The notes under the pieces were generated by a model. That model was not told the origin of the DNA. It searched no databases and was given only the letters and a program-made list of their open reading frames with translations. The position numbers were made by a program, and so were the translations under genes. A DNA stretch of 38,210 nt. Source: Prasinococcaceae sp. CCMP 1430. Taxonomy: Eukaryota; Prasinodermophyta; Palmophyllophyceae; Prasinococcales; Prasinococcaceae. Of the stretch, positions 10,626-20,297 are shown in pieces. The stretch covers positions 497,067 through 535,276 of the forward strand of contig RQSC01000002.1 of NCBI GenBank assembly GCA_013416795.1. Reading direction: 5' to 3'. Each line of letters begins with the position of its first letter. The stretch's first letter is position 1.

Positions 10626-11567
10626 NNNNNNNNNNNNNNNNNNNNNNNNNNNNNNNNNNNNNNNNNNNNNNNNNNNNNNNNNNNNNNNNNNNNNNNNNNN
10701 NNNNNNNNNNNNNNNNNNNNNNNNNNNNNNNNNNNNNNNNNNNNNNNNNNNNNNNNNNNNNNNNNNNNNNNNNNNNNNNNNNNNNNNNNNNNNNNNNNNN
10801 NNNNNNNNNNNNNNNNNNNNNNNNNNNNNNNNNNNNNNNNNNNNNNNNNNNNNNNNNNNNNNNNNNNNNNNNNNNNNNNNNNNNNNNNNNNNNNNNNNNN
10901 NNNNNNNNNNNNNNNNNNNNNNNNNNNNNNNNNNNNNNNNNNNNNNNNNNNNNNNNNNNNNNNNNNNNNNNNNNNNNNNNNNNNNNNNNNNNNNNNNNNN
11001 NNNNNNNNNNNNNNNNNNNNNNNNNNNNNNNNNNNNNNNNNNNNNNNNNNNNNNNNNNNNNNNNNNNNNNNNNNNNNNNNNNNNNNNNNNNNNNNNNNNN
11101 NNNNNNNNNNNNNNNNNNNNNNNNNNNNNNNNNNNNNNNNNNNNNNNNNNNNNNNNNNNNNNNNNNNNNNNNNNNNNNNNNNNNNNNNNNNNNNNNNNNN
11201 NNNNNNNNNNNNNNNNNNNNNNNNNNNNNNNNNNNNNNNNNNNNNNNNNNNNNNNNNNNNNNNNNNNNNNNNNNNNNNNNNNNNNNNNNNNNNNNNNNNN
11301 NNNNNNNNNNNNNNNNNNNNNNNNNNNNNNNNNNNNNNNNNNNNNNNNNNNNNNNNNNNNNNNNNNNNNNNNNNNNNNNNNNNNNNNNNNNNNNNNNNNN
11401 NNNNNNNNNNNNNNNNNNNNNNNNNNNNNNNNNNNNNNNNNNNNNNNNNNNNNNNNNNNNNNNNNNNNNNNNNNNNNNNNNNNNNNNNNNNNNNNNNNNN
11501 NNNNNNNNNNNNNNNNNNNNNNNNNNNNNNNNNNNNNNNNNNNNNNNNNNNNNNNNNNNNNNNNNNN
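10626..11567. other. Assembly gap (942 N)
   Basis: A run of 942 unknown bases. Open frames that appear to span it are meaningless. Confidence 0.99.
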
Positions 11568-11595
11568 CGCCGCGCCCGCGCGCGCGGCGGTGCGC

Positions 11596-12693
11596 ATGGC
11601 GGCCGCCGGCGGTGCCAACGGCGACGCCGAGCTGTCGGCCGCCCCCGTGGAGGCCGGATCGTCCAAGGTCAAGGTCGCCGCCGTGTCCGCGGAGGAGGAG
11701 GACAACATGCCCAAGGAGAAGCTCGTGCTCTTCGGCATCACCTGCCCCGACAACCGCGCCGCGCAGTTCGCCATCCTCACCGTGGGCTCGCTCGTCTGCT
11801 CGATCGGCTTCTCGGCGCTGCAGGAGGGCGTGACGCGCGTGCCGGGCTTCAAGTTCTCGGGCTGGATGACGCTCATCACCACCCTGTCCTACGCCGTGTG
11901 CGCGCTCATCGAGATGGTCGCCACCAAGGGCAAGCTCGAGAAGAAGGGCAGCTGGGGCAACTACGTCCTCCTGTCGACCCTGACGTTCGGCGGCATGTAC
12001 GCGACCAACTACGCGCTCAAGTTCCTCAACTACGCCACGCGCATCGTGGCCAAGTCCTCCAAGGTCATCCCGGTGATGCTCTTCTCGACCATCATCAACG
12101 GCAAGAAGTACAACTGGCGCGAGTGGGGCGCCGTCGGCCTGCTCGTGGCCGGCATCATCCTCTTCACGCTCGGCGACGTCGCCTCGATGCCCTCGTTCTC
12201 GCCGATCGGCATCGTGCTCATCACCGCCGCGCTCTGCATTGACGCCATCACCTCCAACTTCGAGGAGAAGGTCTTCTTCCGCGTCAAGAACCCCTCGAGC
12301 CACTCGGAGGTGCTGCTCTTCGCGTCGCTCTTCGGCTCCATCTGGTCGTTCGCCTCGGTGTACCTCACCGGCGAGCTCGCCCCCGCCATCGCGCACTCCA
12401 TGGCCAACCCCCAGGTCGTCCCCTCCATCATGGTCTTCTCCGTCCTCGGCTACGCCTCGGTGTCCTTCATCCTGGGCATGATCAAGTTCTTCGGCGCGAC
12501 CGAGGCCGAGATCGTCAAGTCGTGCCGCAAGGTGCTGTCGATCGTCATCTCGTTCATCCTCTTCCCCAAGGCGCTCAACTGGAAGTACATCGCGGGCTTC
12601 GTCACCGTGGTGGGCTCGATCGCGTGGACTTTCCAGCTCAAGCAGGAGAAGATCAAGGCGAAGGAGGCGGCCAAGGCTGCGGAGGCCGCGTAA
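11596..12693 (+). CDS. UAA-family (SLC35B2/B3-like) nucleotide-sugar or PAPS transporter
   Basis: A multi-pass ER/Golgi transporter of the drug/metabolite superfamily, 365 aa, about ten hydrophobic segments, intronless from the gap edge. Conserved blocks include KSSKVIPVMLFSTIINGKKY, LITAALCIDAITSNFEEK, and GATEAEIVKSCRKVLSIVIS followed by FILFPK. The S-K-V-I-P-V-M and the C-x-D-A-x-x-x-N-x-x-E-K pattern point to the SLC35B3/B2 PAPS-transporter branch, which imports 3'-phosphoadenosine 5'-phosphosulfate for sulfation; UDP-galactose/glucose (B1) is the alternative. A Lys/Ala-rich cytosolic tail (KIKAKEAAKAAEAA) ends the protein, reminiscent of a dilysine-type retrieval region, although not a canonical KKXX. 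The first ATG after the gap begins MAAAGGANGDAEL. The frame is open into the gap, so the true start could be earlier. Confidence 0.88.
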   Translation: MAAAGGANGDAELSAAPVEAGSSKVKVAAVSAEEEDNMPKEKLVLFGITCPDNRAAQFAILTVGSLVCSIGFSALQEGVTRVPGFKFSGWMTLITTLSYAVCALIEMVATKGKLEKKGSWGNYVLLSTLTFGGMYATNYALKFLNYATRIVAKSSKVIPVMLFSTIINGKKYNWREWGAVGLLVAGIILFTLGDVASMPSFSPIGIVLITAALCIDAITSNFEEKVFFRVKNPSSHSEVLLFASLFGSIWSFASVYLTGELAPAIAHSMANPQVVPSIMVFSVLGYASVSFILGMIKFFGATEAEIVKSCRKVLSIVISFILFPKALNWKYIAGFVTVVGSIAWTFQLKQEKIKAKEAAKAAEAA

Positions 12694-12763
12694 AGCAAGC
12701 ACCCATAGGCTGGCCGTGGGCGACGTCGCACTCATTTGTAATCTAAAGCGGATACGCGCCGTT

Positions 12764-12786
12764 CACACACACACACACACACACAC
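12764..12786. repeat. (CA)n microsatellite
   Basis: About eleven uninterrupted CA dinucleotides, 70 bp after the transporter stop codon, probably in its 3' UTR or just beyond. Confidence 0.95.
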
Positions 12787-12981
12787 CAGGGCCCCACGCG
12801 TGCGCGCGCGAGAGAGAGAGATAGAGAGACAGAGAAAGCAGGCAGGGAGTGGGCGGCATCGGGCCGCCGATGGTCCCGAGCGCAACATGTCGCGTCGCCG
12901 AGCCGACACAGCGCTGAGCTGACGTGCAGCGTGGGCTGCGCGGACGATGCACGCCGCGGGATCCACGGCAGGGCGCGCCGA

Positions 12982-13003
12982 GCGCGCGCGCGCGCGCGCG
13001 CGT
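12982..13003. repeat. (CG)n alternating tract
   Basis: About eleven consecutive CG dinucleotides between two convergent 3' ends. Such alternating purine-pyrimidine runs can adopt Z-DNA; no function is shown here. Confidence 0.9.
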
Positions 13004-13084
13004 GCCCTTCCGTCGTCGCCTTCAAATATCATTAACCGCCGCAACACACGCCCCGCCGTTTCTCGCACGTCCTCCCTCGCGCGC

Positions 13085-13648
13085 TCAATACAGCGCCTTC
13101 CTGGGCGTGAGCACATTGTCGATCAGGCCGTACTTTTGCGCCTCCTCCGGCGAGAAGAACTTGTCGCGCTTGAAGTCGTTGGCGACCTCCTCCTCCTCCT
13201 TGCCCGTCATCTGCGCGATCCGCTGCCACATGAACTGCCTCAGCCGGAGCAGCTCGCCAGCCTCCACCTGGATGTCGCTCGCCTGGCCGCGCGCCGCGCC
13301 GCCCGGCTGCCCCATGATCAGCCGCGTGTGCGGCAGCGAGTACCGCGAGCCCTTCTTGCCCGCCGCGAGCAGGAACAGCGCCATGTTGGTGGCCTGACCG
13401 AACGCGAGCGTGGCGACGGGGCTCTTCACGTGGTTCATCGTGTCGTACAGGCAAAGCGCAGGCGTGGTCTCGCCGCCGGGCGAGTTCACGTACAGCGTGA
13501 TCGGCTTGTCGGACTCGCTGTCCAAGTACAGCATGGTCGCAACCATCTTGTTACCGAACTCCTCGTCGATCTTCTGTCCGATGAAGATGATGCGCTCGCG
13601 GTACTGTGGAGACGCGTGCGCGGCGAGGAGCGCAAGTGGTGGCAGGAA

Positions 13649-13680
<32 letters not shown>

Positions 13681-14148
13681 TGGAAGGGGAGGGTGGAGGT
13701 ATGCGACAGGCGAGCGCACTCAGCGCGTCAGCGCGTTGCCTTCGGGCAGCCCGCACTCGGCGCGGACGCGCTGGCGGCACGCCGGACCCGCCATTGGCGC
13801 GCCGCGGGCCACCTAGCGAAGTAGTCAGGCGTTCTCGCGCCTCCGAGTGGCGGGAGCGCGCGTGCATGTGCCCTCCATCCCTCGCGGGCCGCGGGCGCAC
13901 CCGCCCCAGGCCAAACCCTAGGGAGGCCGGGTTGCGCGAGTGCGCCGGGCTTGCGCCGTGCTCACGCTCGGATTGCGAGCGCGCGCCTGTGCGTGGGGGC
14001 GCGGGGGCGAGCGCATGCGCGCGGGCGCGGGCGCGCGCGAGAGCTCGAAGCGTGCGCCGCTCACCAGGCAGTCCCAGAGGTCGGCCCACTGCCACAGGTT
14101 CTCCCCCGGCGACTTGACGGGCACTTTGGGCACGCCGACGGGCATCAT
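13085..14148 (-). CDS. ClpR-like, proteolytically inactive Clp core subunit (plastid type)
   Basis: Minus-strand exons 14148-14065 and 13603-13085. The phase-0 intron 14064-13604 (461 bp, GTGAGC...CACAG) joins WQWADLWDCL to YRERIIFIGQ, giving 200 aa from the MM at 14148. The fold blocks of Clp proteases are all there: YVNSPGGETTPALCLYDTM, then the region around GQATNMALFLLAAGKKGSR and HTRLIMGQP. In ClpP the catalytic Ser lies in the ASM motif and His in MIHQP; here these are ATNM and LIMGQP, so both are lost, while the Asp of RDKFFS remains. It also has the GAARGQASDIQVEA stretch typical of plastid ClpR proteins. The role is therefore structural, in the plastid Clp ring with ClpP subunits. 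No targeting peptide is visible at MMPVGVPKV, so an upstream exon with signal/transit sequence probably lies between 14149 and 14898. Confidence 0.85.
13652..13680. repeat. 29-base G homopolymer in the ClpR intron
   Basis: An uninterrupted run of 29 G (C on the coding strand) ending about 48 bases from the intron's 3' splice site. It may act as a pyrimidine-only tract or form a quadruplex on the other strand. The exact length is liable to sequencing error. Confidence 0.9.
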
Positions 14149-14898
14149 GCGCGCGGCGGCGCGGCGCGGCGCGCGTCGGCGGCGCGGCCGCGCGCCCCCA
14201 TCGCCACCGCCGCCATCGCTCCCGCCGCGGGCGCGGACAGAGGCGCGCGGGGAGGAAGGGAGGGAGGGGGCCAGGGAAAGAGGGCGAGGGCCGCCCGCTC
14301 GCGCGCGCGCACGCTCTGGCGCACTCTCCGCGACACCCCTCCTAAAAAAAAAACGCAGAAAAAAATCCTCGCGCCGAATTCGCGGAGCGCCCGGCCCAAA
14401 CCGCCCCCATCCCGTCGCCCCGCGCGCCCCGCCCCCGCCGACAAATCCAACCCCCCGAACCTCGCCCGTGGCCGCGCGCCGCCGCACGCGCCCCCGCTCG
14501 CCACCATCGCGAAATTCGTTCCGTAAAAACGCGTGCTTATCCGCGCCGGCGCCGCCGCCTCCCCCGGCGCTGCGCGCCCCACCGCGCGACCGCCCCCCCC
14601 CCACACACACGTGCGTTTTGACGTAGCCACTATCAAAACGCATGCGATGTCGCGCCCCGGGAGCGCCGGCATGGCACCATCAATCAAGGTGCACGCCGGC
14701 CGGGCGGAGCGAAGCGAAGCGAAGCGAAGCGGGTGATTGATGGACTGATCGCCGAGCGCGACGCCGGTTGCGCCGCGGCGCGCGCCGGTCGCGGATCCGT
14801 GTCGGGGTTCCGACGCGGGATCGGGGGGGACGGGGGCGGCATCGCGCGCGGGCGGTGCGGCAGCGCGCGCGCCGCCGGGCGGCGGCGGGGCGCGCGCG
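14149..14898. promoter_or_regulatory. ClpR / WRAP73 divergent intergenic region
   Basis: About 750 bp between divergent genes. It includes A-rich runs (14343-14370), a C-rich run (about 14590-14610), and GAAGC repeats (about 14708-14730, AGCGA/AGCGAAGC units). It should contain both promoters and probably the missing 5' exon of ClpR; an in-frame ATG exists at 14643 on the minus strand, but the intervening Arg/Gly-rich translation is unconvincing. No other gene seen. Confidence 0.4.
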
Positions 14899-16529
14899 AT
14901 GGACTTTTCCGAGTCGTACCAGCACAGCGGCGCGGTGGCGTGGAGCCCCGGCGGGACGCTGCTCGCGACGGCGGTGGACTTCCGTGTGGTGGTGCGCGAC
15001 GCGGACTCGCTGGCGGTGGAGCGCCTCTTCTCATGCCTCGACCGCGTGGCCGCGGTCGCGTGGTCGCCCGACGGCCAGTTCCTGATGGCGAGGCTCGCCA
15101 AGCGCGCCGTGCTGCAGGTGTGGTGCGTGTCGCGCCCCGAGTGGACGTGCCGCATCGACGAGGGCGCCGCGGGGCTCGGCCACGCCGCCTGGGCGCCGTG
15201 CTCGCGTCACATCATCACCGTGTCCGAGCTCGGCGTCCGCGCGACCGTCTGGTCGCTCGGCGACCGCGCGCGCGCGTCCATCGGCGCGCCCAAGCACGCC
15301 GACGGCGCCGGCATCAGCTTCGGTGGCGAGCGGCCCGGCGCGGGCGAGGACGAGCTGGGCGTCGCGGCGACGCCCAAGGTGGGCGCGTGGCTGGCGGTGC
15401 TCGAGCGCAGGGCGTGCAAAGATTACGTCGCTGTGTACGATGCGGGAACCTTCGAGCTCGCCGCCAGGTTCAAGGCGAGCACGGCGGACGGTGAGGGGCG
15501 CGCGCCCCGCCTCGCCGCCTCACGGCGCCGCGGCGCCGCCGCGACGCGGCAAAGCGCGTGCACGCGCCTTCCCCAGCCCCCACCGCGCACAACACGCGCT
15601 GACGACGACCATAACCACCTTCGCCTCCTTTCGCGCGCGCTGGTTGCTCGCGCATGCGGCCTCGCACGCCACGCCCGCCCCCGCGCGCGCGCGCAGCGTC
15701 GGACCTGGCGTGGTCCCCCGACGGGACGGCCATCGCCGTGTGGGACTCGCCGCTCGAGCACCGCGTATGCCTGCACGCCCCGGATGGGGCGCTGCTCGGC
15801 GAGTACAGCGCGTACAGCGGCGCCCTCGGAATCAAGTGCGTGCGCTGGGCGCCCAGCGGGCAGCTGCTCGCGGTGGGGTCGTACGACGAGCGGCTGCGCG
15901 TGCTCAACCACCTCACGTGGCAGCCGCTGGCGGAGTGCGCGCACCCGTCCAACGTACGCTCGCCCGAGGACGCGGTGGTGTACAAAGAGGTGGTCGAGCG
16001 CCCGCAGGTGGAGCCCGAGGAGGTGGTGGAGACGGAGAGGCACGGCGGCGACGGCGACGGCCTGGCGGCGGCGGCACGCCGCGGACGCTACGTCGTGTGC
16101 GCGCTGCCTGAGGCGGTGCCCGTCGCGCGGCCGCCGCAGGCGCGCGCCAATCCCAAACTGGGGGTGGGCACGGTGGAGTGGTCGCCCGACGGGAGCTACG
16201 TCGCGACGGTGAACGACAACATGGCGGGAGCGGTATGGGTGTGGGACATGCGCAGCCTCGCGCTGTCGGCGGTGCTGCTGCACGCCGAGCCTGTCGCGGC
16301 GGCCCGCTGGGAGCCATGCGCGGAGCGCGGCGCGGCGCCGCGACTCGCCATAGCCACGGGCGAGGGGCGGGTGGGCCTGTGGACGCCCGAGGGCGTCAGC
16401 TGCGTGCACGTCCCGCTGCCGGGCTTCAGGTGCAGCGACCTGCTGTGGAACCCGGCGCCGCCGGGTGGCGCGCCCAGCTTCGTGCTCATCGACCGTGGGA
16501 GCCTCACCGTCGCCTTCCTCGATGGCTGA
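14899..16529 (+). CDS. WRAP73: WRAP73/WDR8, centrosomal/spindle-pole WD-repeat protein
   Basis: WRAP73 (WDR8) is a WD-repeat protein that works at centrosomes, spindle poles and ciliary basal bodies, with SSX2IP-type and kinesin-14 partners in animals and fungi. Exons 14899-15490 and 15697-16529 give 474 aa (human about 460). Intron 15491-15696 (206 bp, GTGAGG...GCGCAG) is phase 1 and restores ASDLAWSPDGTAIAVWDSPL. Family blocks include MDFSESYQ at the start, RVVVRDADSL, PEWTCRIDEG, RRACKDYVAVYD, EYSAYSGALGIKCV, LLAVGSYDERLRVLNHLTW, RANPKLGVG and NDNMAGAVWVWDM. The ATG is fixed by similarity to the family's MNFSE start. A low-complexity Val/Glu/Gly insert lies near residues 300-330. Gene order and strand imply its promoter is shared with the ClpR-like gene. 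Confidence 0.95.
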
Positions 16530-16873
16530 CGAGTGACAAGGCGATCAGCCACGGGTTCCCACACGCATGGGGCGCGCACACACACACACAGAGACGCGCG
16601 CGCGCGCGTACACGTACGCGCGCGCACACGCACACGCGCACGCACACGCGCCTTCCATCGGTGGCGAGGCCGCGGCGTGCGCCTTCAGCCCTGCAGGCGC
16701 GGTACACCCAAGACGACCTCTCGTCCCGGGTAGGACACTGTCAATCCCTGATTGAAGGTACTGTCAGAATGAGATTGCCCACCCAAACTCGCGCGGGGGA
16801 ACGCACCGCAACGCGTTTCCAATTTGGCGTGCATTTCGAGCCTTTTGTGAAGGTAAAATGACACAAAATAGTG
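16530..16873. other. WRAP73-ORP intergenic spacer
   Basis: About 344 bp between two same-strand genes. The first half has a (CA)7 run (16577-16590) and alternating CG/CA/GTAC sequence (to about 16652). The second half is less GC-rich, with a small inverted repeat TCAATC-CCT-GATTGA (16741-16755). The ORP promoter is presumably in the second half. No gene seen. Confidence 0.5.
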
Positions 16874-19800
16874 ATGTTTCGTCGCGTCGATTCTGCCAAC
16901 GGCGCAGCGCGCCCGCTGGCGCGCCCGCTCCGGAGCGCCCCTCCCCCCGCGCCACACTCGCGCCTGCGGGCAGGGCACCGGACGCGAGGCGCGCCGCGCC
17001 TCGCGGACCGAGGGGAGCGGGCGGCGGAGGGGTCGAAAGGCGCCGCGTTGGCGCGGCGATGGGCCTGGCTCGGACGCCCGGCAGCACGGGCGGCCATGCC
17101 CCCCAACGTGCGCTCGCAGTCGGAGCCTGCCTCGCGGTGGCAGCGGCCGGCGGGCTCGAAGGGTGCGAACTCACCGGAGGGAGGCTCTGATGCTGCGCAG
17201 GCCGGCCCGGGGTCGGGGTCGGGGCGGGCCGGGCGCCGCTCGGCGTCGTCCTTGCTGCGCCGCGCGTTGTCGCCTTCTGCGGCCAAGCACTCGCGTTCGG
17301 CTCGCTCGACTTCGTCGCGCGAGCTTGCAGCAACGGCGCGTAGCAGCGGCGGTCGCGTGGGTCTGCCGCCGTGCGGGTGGCTTTATGTGTACCAGGGACG
17401 CGTGCGCCGCTGGCGGAAGCGCTTCTGCGTGGCGCTCACGCCGGGCGTGCTCGTGCAGTACCGCGACGAGACTCGCCGCTCCAAGCCGGTCACACTCAAC
17501 CTCGCGGGCGCCAAGGTGTTAGTCGACCACTCACGCAACGACAGGCAGTTCATGGTGGCCACGCCTCTCGACGCCTCGCTCAGAAGGAAAGGTTCGATGG
17601 ATGGTGTCGGCCCCGCAGTCGTGGGTGCCGGCGGCGGCGCGCACGCGCGCGTGACCTCAGACGGGACACAGCCTGCAGACGCGCGCCCCTCGCTGAGCTC
17701 GGCGGGTCCCAGTTCGCAGTCCCCCACACACGAGCGCGCCTCAACGTCCGAGTCGCAATCGAAGGCCATGGCCTCGGCCAACGTGGCCAACAGCTTCCAG
17801 TACTTTCGAGTACTCAAGCGCCCCGCAGGCCTGCGCGACGCGTGGACACGCTGCCTGCAGGAAAACGTCGCAGCCTTCGCAGAGGCGGAGGAAATTGCGG
17901 GTGGCGCTGCTGGAGCGAGCCACGGGCAAACATTGCAGGACCGCACTGCGTCCCGTCGCGCTCCCAGCGGTGACGAGGTCGCGTCGCCACCACAGGTGCT
18001 CCTCGACGCCGAGTTGGAGCGTGTGATGGCCCCAATTGAACAGGCGCAGGCGCGCGCCGAGGGTGCACTCGAGCGCACTCGCCGAGCGCTGGCGGAGCTA
18101 GGGCTGAGCGTCGTAGGCGGTGAGGGTGGCGAGGGTGGCGCGCAGAGCCGTGCCAACAGTTCCGACGAGGGAGTCAATGGACGGACCAATGGTGACGGTG
18201 CCCACTTGCGCGCTCCCGTCTTGACAGCCGCTCAACACGTGCTACGCGAGGAGGTGGCGCGCCGGCTCCGCCTGCAGACGGAGCTTGTTGTGCTGAGACG
18301 TGCCGTGAAGGAGCTCAGCACCGAAAACTTCGCGCTTCGCGAGTTCCGCAGACAGGTGGAGACGGGTGTAGGCGATCGCGCGGAAGGGTTGCAGTCGGCG
18401 GCGGGGCCCAACAGTGGCAATTGGATTGGGCGGCGGCGAGAGATTCTGGCCGGGGCGAGCGCGGGAAATAGCGCGACATCGGCTGTCTCCAGCATCGGAA
18501 CCGCAAGCGACGGTGCCGACGCCGAGGCGATCGATGCGCTCGAGTCGATAAGTGCGGTGGGCGATGGCGGTGACGCGCACTCACGCAAGGACGGCGCGTC
18601 TGTGCTTGGCGAGGGGGACGGCGCGCTTAAGCTGTTCGAGGCAATGAATGCGCTCGCACAGCGCGAGCACATGCTGCGGCGCGGCGGCTCGATGCTGGAC
18701 TCGGACATCGAGGGTGGTGACACGGGCTCAGACACCGAGCACTCCAATGACGAGTTGAGCAGCGCGTCGGACAGCTTTTCCGATGGCTCGGAGCAGTCGC
18801 ACGACTACCTGTCGCGCTTCGCCAATGTACGCAGCCGACTGCCGTCGGGGCCGCCGCCAAGCAGCCGAATCGCTTTCCCGCAGGCGCTGTTGCGGTACCT
18901 CGCCGGTGGCGACCTGTGCGCTTCGCGGCTCAATGGCGCGGCGGCTGCAATCAGCCTGCCCTGCCAGGTCAACGAGCCGCTTTCGCTTCTGCAGCGCATC
19001 GGCGAAGAGATGGAGCATGCGTATCTGCTCGACGCCGCGGCTGCCGCGTCAACCGTGGATGAGGCGGCCATGTGGGCGCTCCTCTTCGCTGTAGCGCCAT
19101 ACGGCGCGTGGGCGGCGCGCACGCGCGCACCGTTCTCACCGGCGCTCGGTGAGACATTCGAGTGGGCGAGCCCGGAGGGTGCGTGTCACTTCTACGCGGA
19201 ACACGTGGGCCGCGACCCGCTCACCTCTGCGTGGCACGCGGAGGGCCACTCGCGCACAGGCAAGCGCTGGCGTTACTACGGCAGCGGCTCGCTCTCGGGA
19301 TACTTCTCGGGCAAGGACATCGAGTTCGGTGTGCATGGCGAGTGCGTGCTTGAACTGTACGACTTGCCTGTGGCGGCGACGGCGCACGACACGGCCATAG
19401 GCCCGAACGGCGGAGGAGGTACCCCTGACAGTGACAGGCAGTCGTCGGCCGATGTCGTCGTGCTGCGCTGGAGCAGACTACGCGGCCGTCTACGGGACGT
19501 GATTTTCGGCACGGTCGCAGAGCGCGCTGATTTCACAGGGGAGTTGCGCGTTGAGAGCGAGTGCGGCGCAAGCGCGGTGGCCACGCTGCTACCCCCAGTC
19601 ACGGGCACGGCGAACGCCCAGGTCGCAGCCGGCGCTGGCGACATCGGAGGGCGCTCGCTCTCGATGCCGATGCGCGGCGCTGTGAGCGACGCCGCTGGTG
19701 CGACACAATACGAGCTGGTAGGCGACCTACGCGCCTCGATACGCTGCATGGACGTCGGGAGTGGAGAAAGCGAGCTCGACCCCTCGGCTGACTTTGCCGA

Positions 19801-20203
19801 AGGAGTGGGTGGGCTGGGTGGCAGCAGACGACCAACCCCATCGACTCGCCGGAACATAGGAGGCGGTGTGGAGCTTTGGCAGTCCTCGGCGCCGCCTGAG
19901 GGCTTGCGTGGAGACGACCAGTACTCGTTCAGTGCCTTCGCGATTGGGCTCAACGAGCCGCCCGCTGACGGGAGCGAACTTCCCCGCACGGACTCGCGCT
20001 TCAGGGAAGACATGCGCCTGATGGAGACTGGCGACTTCAACGGCGCCACGCGCGCGAAAGCAGCGTTGGAGCAGCGCGAGCTGGCCGCCGAACGCACGCG
20101 CGCGCAGCGCGGTGAAAAGTGGGCGCCGCGTTGGTTCGAATGCGACCCTGCCAGCGGCGCGTGGCGCTCCAATGGGAAGTACTTCGAGCAGCGCCGCGCC
20201 TGA
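16874..20203 (+). CDS. Oxysterol-binding protein-related protein with PH domain and atypical ORD
   Basis: A lipid-transfer protein of the OSBP/ORP family, intronless, 1109 aa from the ATG at 16874 (a later in-frame ATG at 17096, MPPNVRSQ, is an alternative). Residues 1-165 are basic and Ser/Ala-rich. A PH domain starts near residue 168 (GWLYVYQG, RRWRKRFCVAL) and its last strand/helix resumes after an insertion of about 70 residues (FQYFRVLKRPAGLRDAWTRCL, to ~330). A middle region has predicted-helical stretches and an acidic Ser-rich segment (DSDIEGGDTGSDTEHSNDE). The ligand-binding domain begins near 693 (ISLPCQVNEPLSLLQRIG), with FSPALGETFEW. The family fingerprint EQVSHHPP is replaced by EHVGRDPL at about 776-783. 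The C-terminus keeps LPRTDSRFREDMRLMETGDF and EKWAPRWFECD. The fold is clear; the ligand, especially PI4P, is uncertain. Confidence 0.9.
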   Translation: MFRRVDSANGAARPLARPLRSAPPPAPHSRLRAGHRTRGAPRLADRGERAAEGSKGAALARRWAWLGRPAARAAMPPNVRSQSEPASRWQRPAGSKGANSPEGGSDAAQAGPGSGSGRAGRRSASSLLRRALSPSAAKHSRSARSTSSRELAATARSSGGRVGLPPCGWLYVYQGRVRRWRKRFCVALTPGVLVQYRDETRRSKPVTLNLAGAKVLVDHSRNDRQFMVATPLDASLRRKGSMDGVGPAVVGAGGGAHARVTSDGTQPADARPSLSSAGPSSQSPTHERASTSESQSKAMASANVANSFQYFRVLKRPAGLRDAWTRCLQENVAAFAEAEEIAGGAAGASHGQTLQDRTASRRAPSGDEVASPPQVLLDAELERVMAPIEQAQARAEGALERTRRALAELGLSVVGGEGGEGGAQSRANSSDEGVNGRTNGDGAHLRAPVLTAAQHVLREEVARRLRLQTELVVLRRAVKELSTENFALREFRRQVETGVGDRAEGLQSAAGPNSGNWIGRRREILAGASAGNSATSAVSSIGTASDGADAEAIDALESISAVGDGGDAHSRKDGASVLGEGDGALKLFEAMNALAQREHMLRRGGSMLDSDIEGGDTGSDTEHSNDELSSASDSFSDGSEQSHDYLSRFANVRSRLPSGPPPSSRIAFPQALLRYLAGGDLCASRLNGAAAAISLPCQVNEPLSLLQRIGEEMEHAYLLDAAAAASTVDEAAMWALLFAVAPYGAWAARTRAPFSPALGETFEWASPEGACHFYAEHVGRDPLTSAWHAEGHSRTGKRWRYYGSGSLSGYFSGKDIEFGVHGECVLELYDLPVAATAHDTAIGPNGGGGTPDSDRQSSADVVVLRWSRLRGRLRDVIFGTVAERADFTGELRVESECGASAVATLLPPVTGTANAQVAAGAGDIGGRSLSMPMRGAVSDAAGATQYELVGDLRASIRCMDVGSGESELDPSADFAEGVGGLGGSRRPTPSTRRNIGGGVELWQSSAPPEGLRGDDQYSFSAFAIGLNEPPADGSELPRTDSRFREDMRLMETGDFNGATRAKAALEQRELAAERTRAQRGEKWAPRWFECDPASGAWRSNGKYFEQRRA

Positions 20204-20297
20204 GATGCCTCGCACCTCTGTGCGCTGTAGTTGTGACACATCGACTGGTCATTATTATTCGCCCGCGTCACTAGAGTGCCGGTCCGCGCGCCCTCCT

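Larger units (their letters stand above)
12694..13084. other. Convergent 3' intergenic region with microsatellites
   Basis: The 3' ends of the transporter and ClpR-like genes face each other across about 390 bp. It holds a CA microsatellite (12764-12786), a GA-rich patch (12809-12838) and a CG tract (12982-13003). No gene seen. Confidence 0.6.

Noticed and set aside
10286-12735. Long frames crossing the N gap on both strands
   Set aside because: They run through unknown bases and are not evidence of coding.
14145-15155. 336-aa minus-strand frame over the WRAP73 5' exon
   Set aside because: Antisense to conserved WRAP73 residues; composition only.
16741-16755. Inverted repeat TCAATC-CCT-GATTGA as a transcription terminator
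   Set aside because: Six-base arms with no U tract; bacterial terminators do not apply in this eukaryotic setting.
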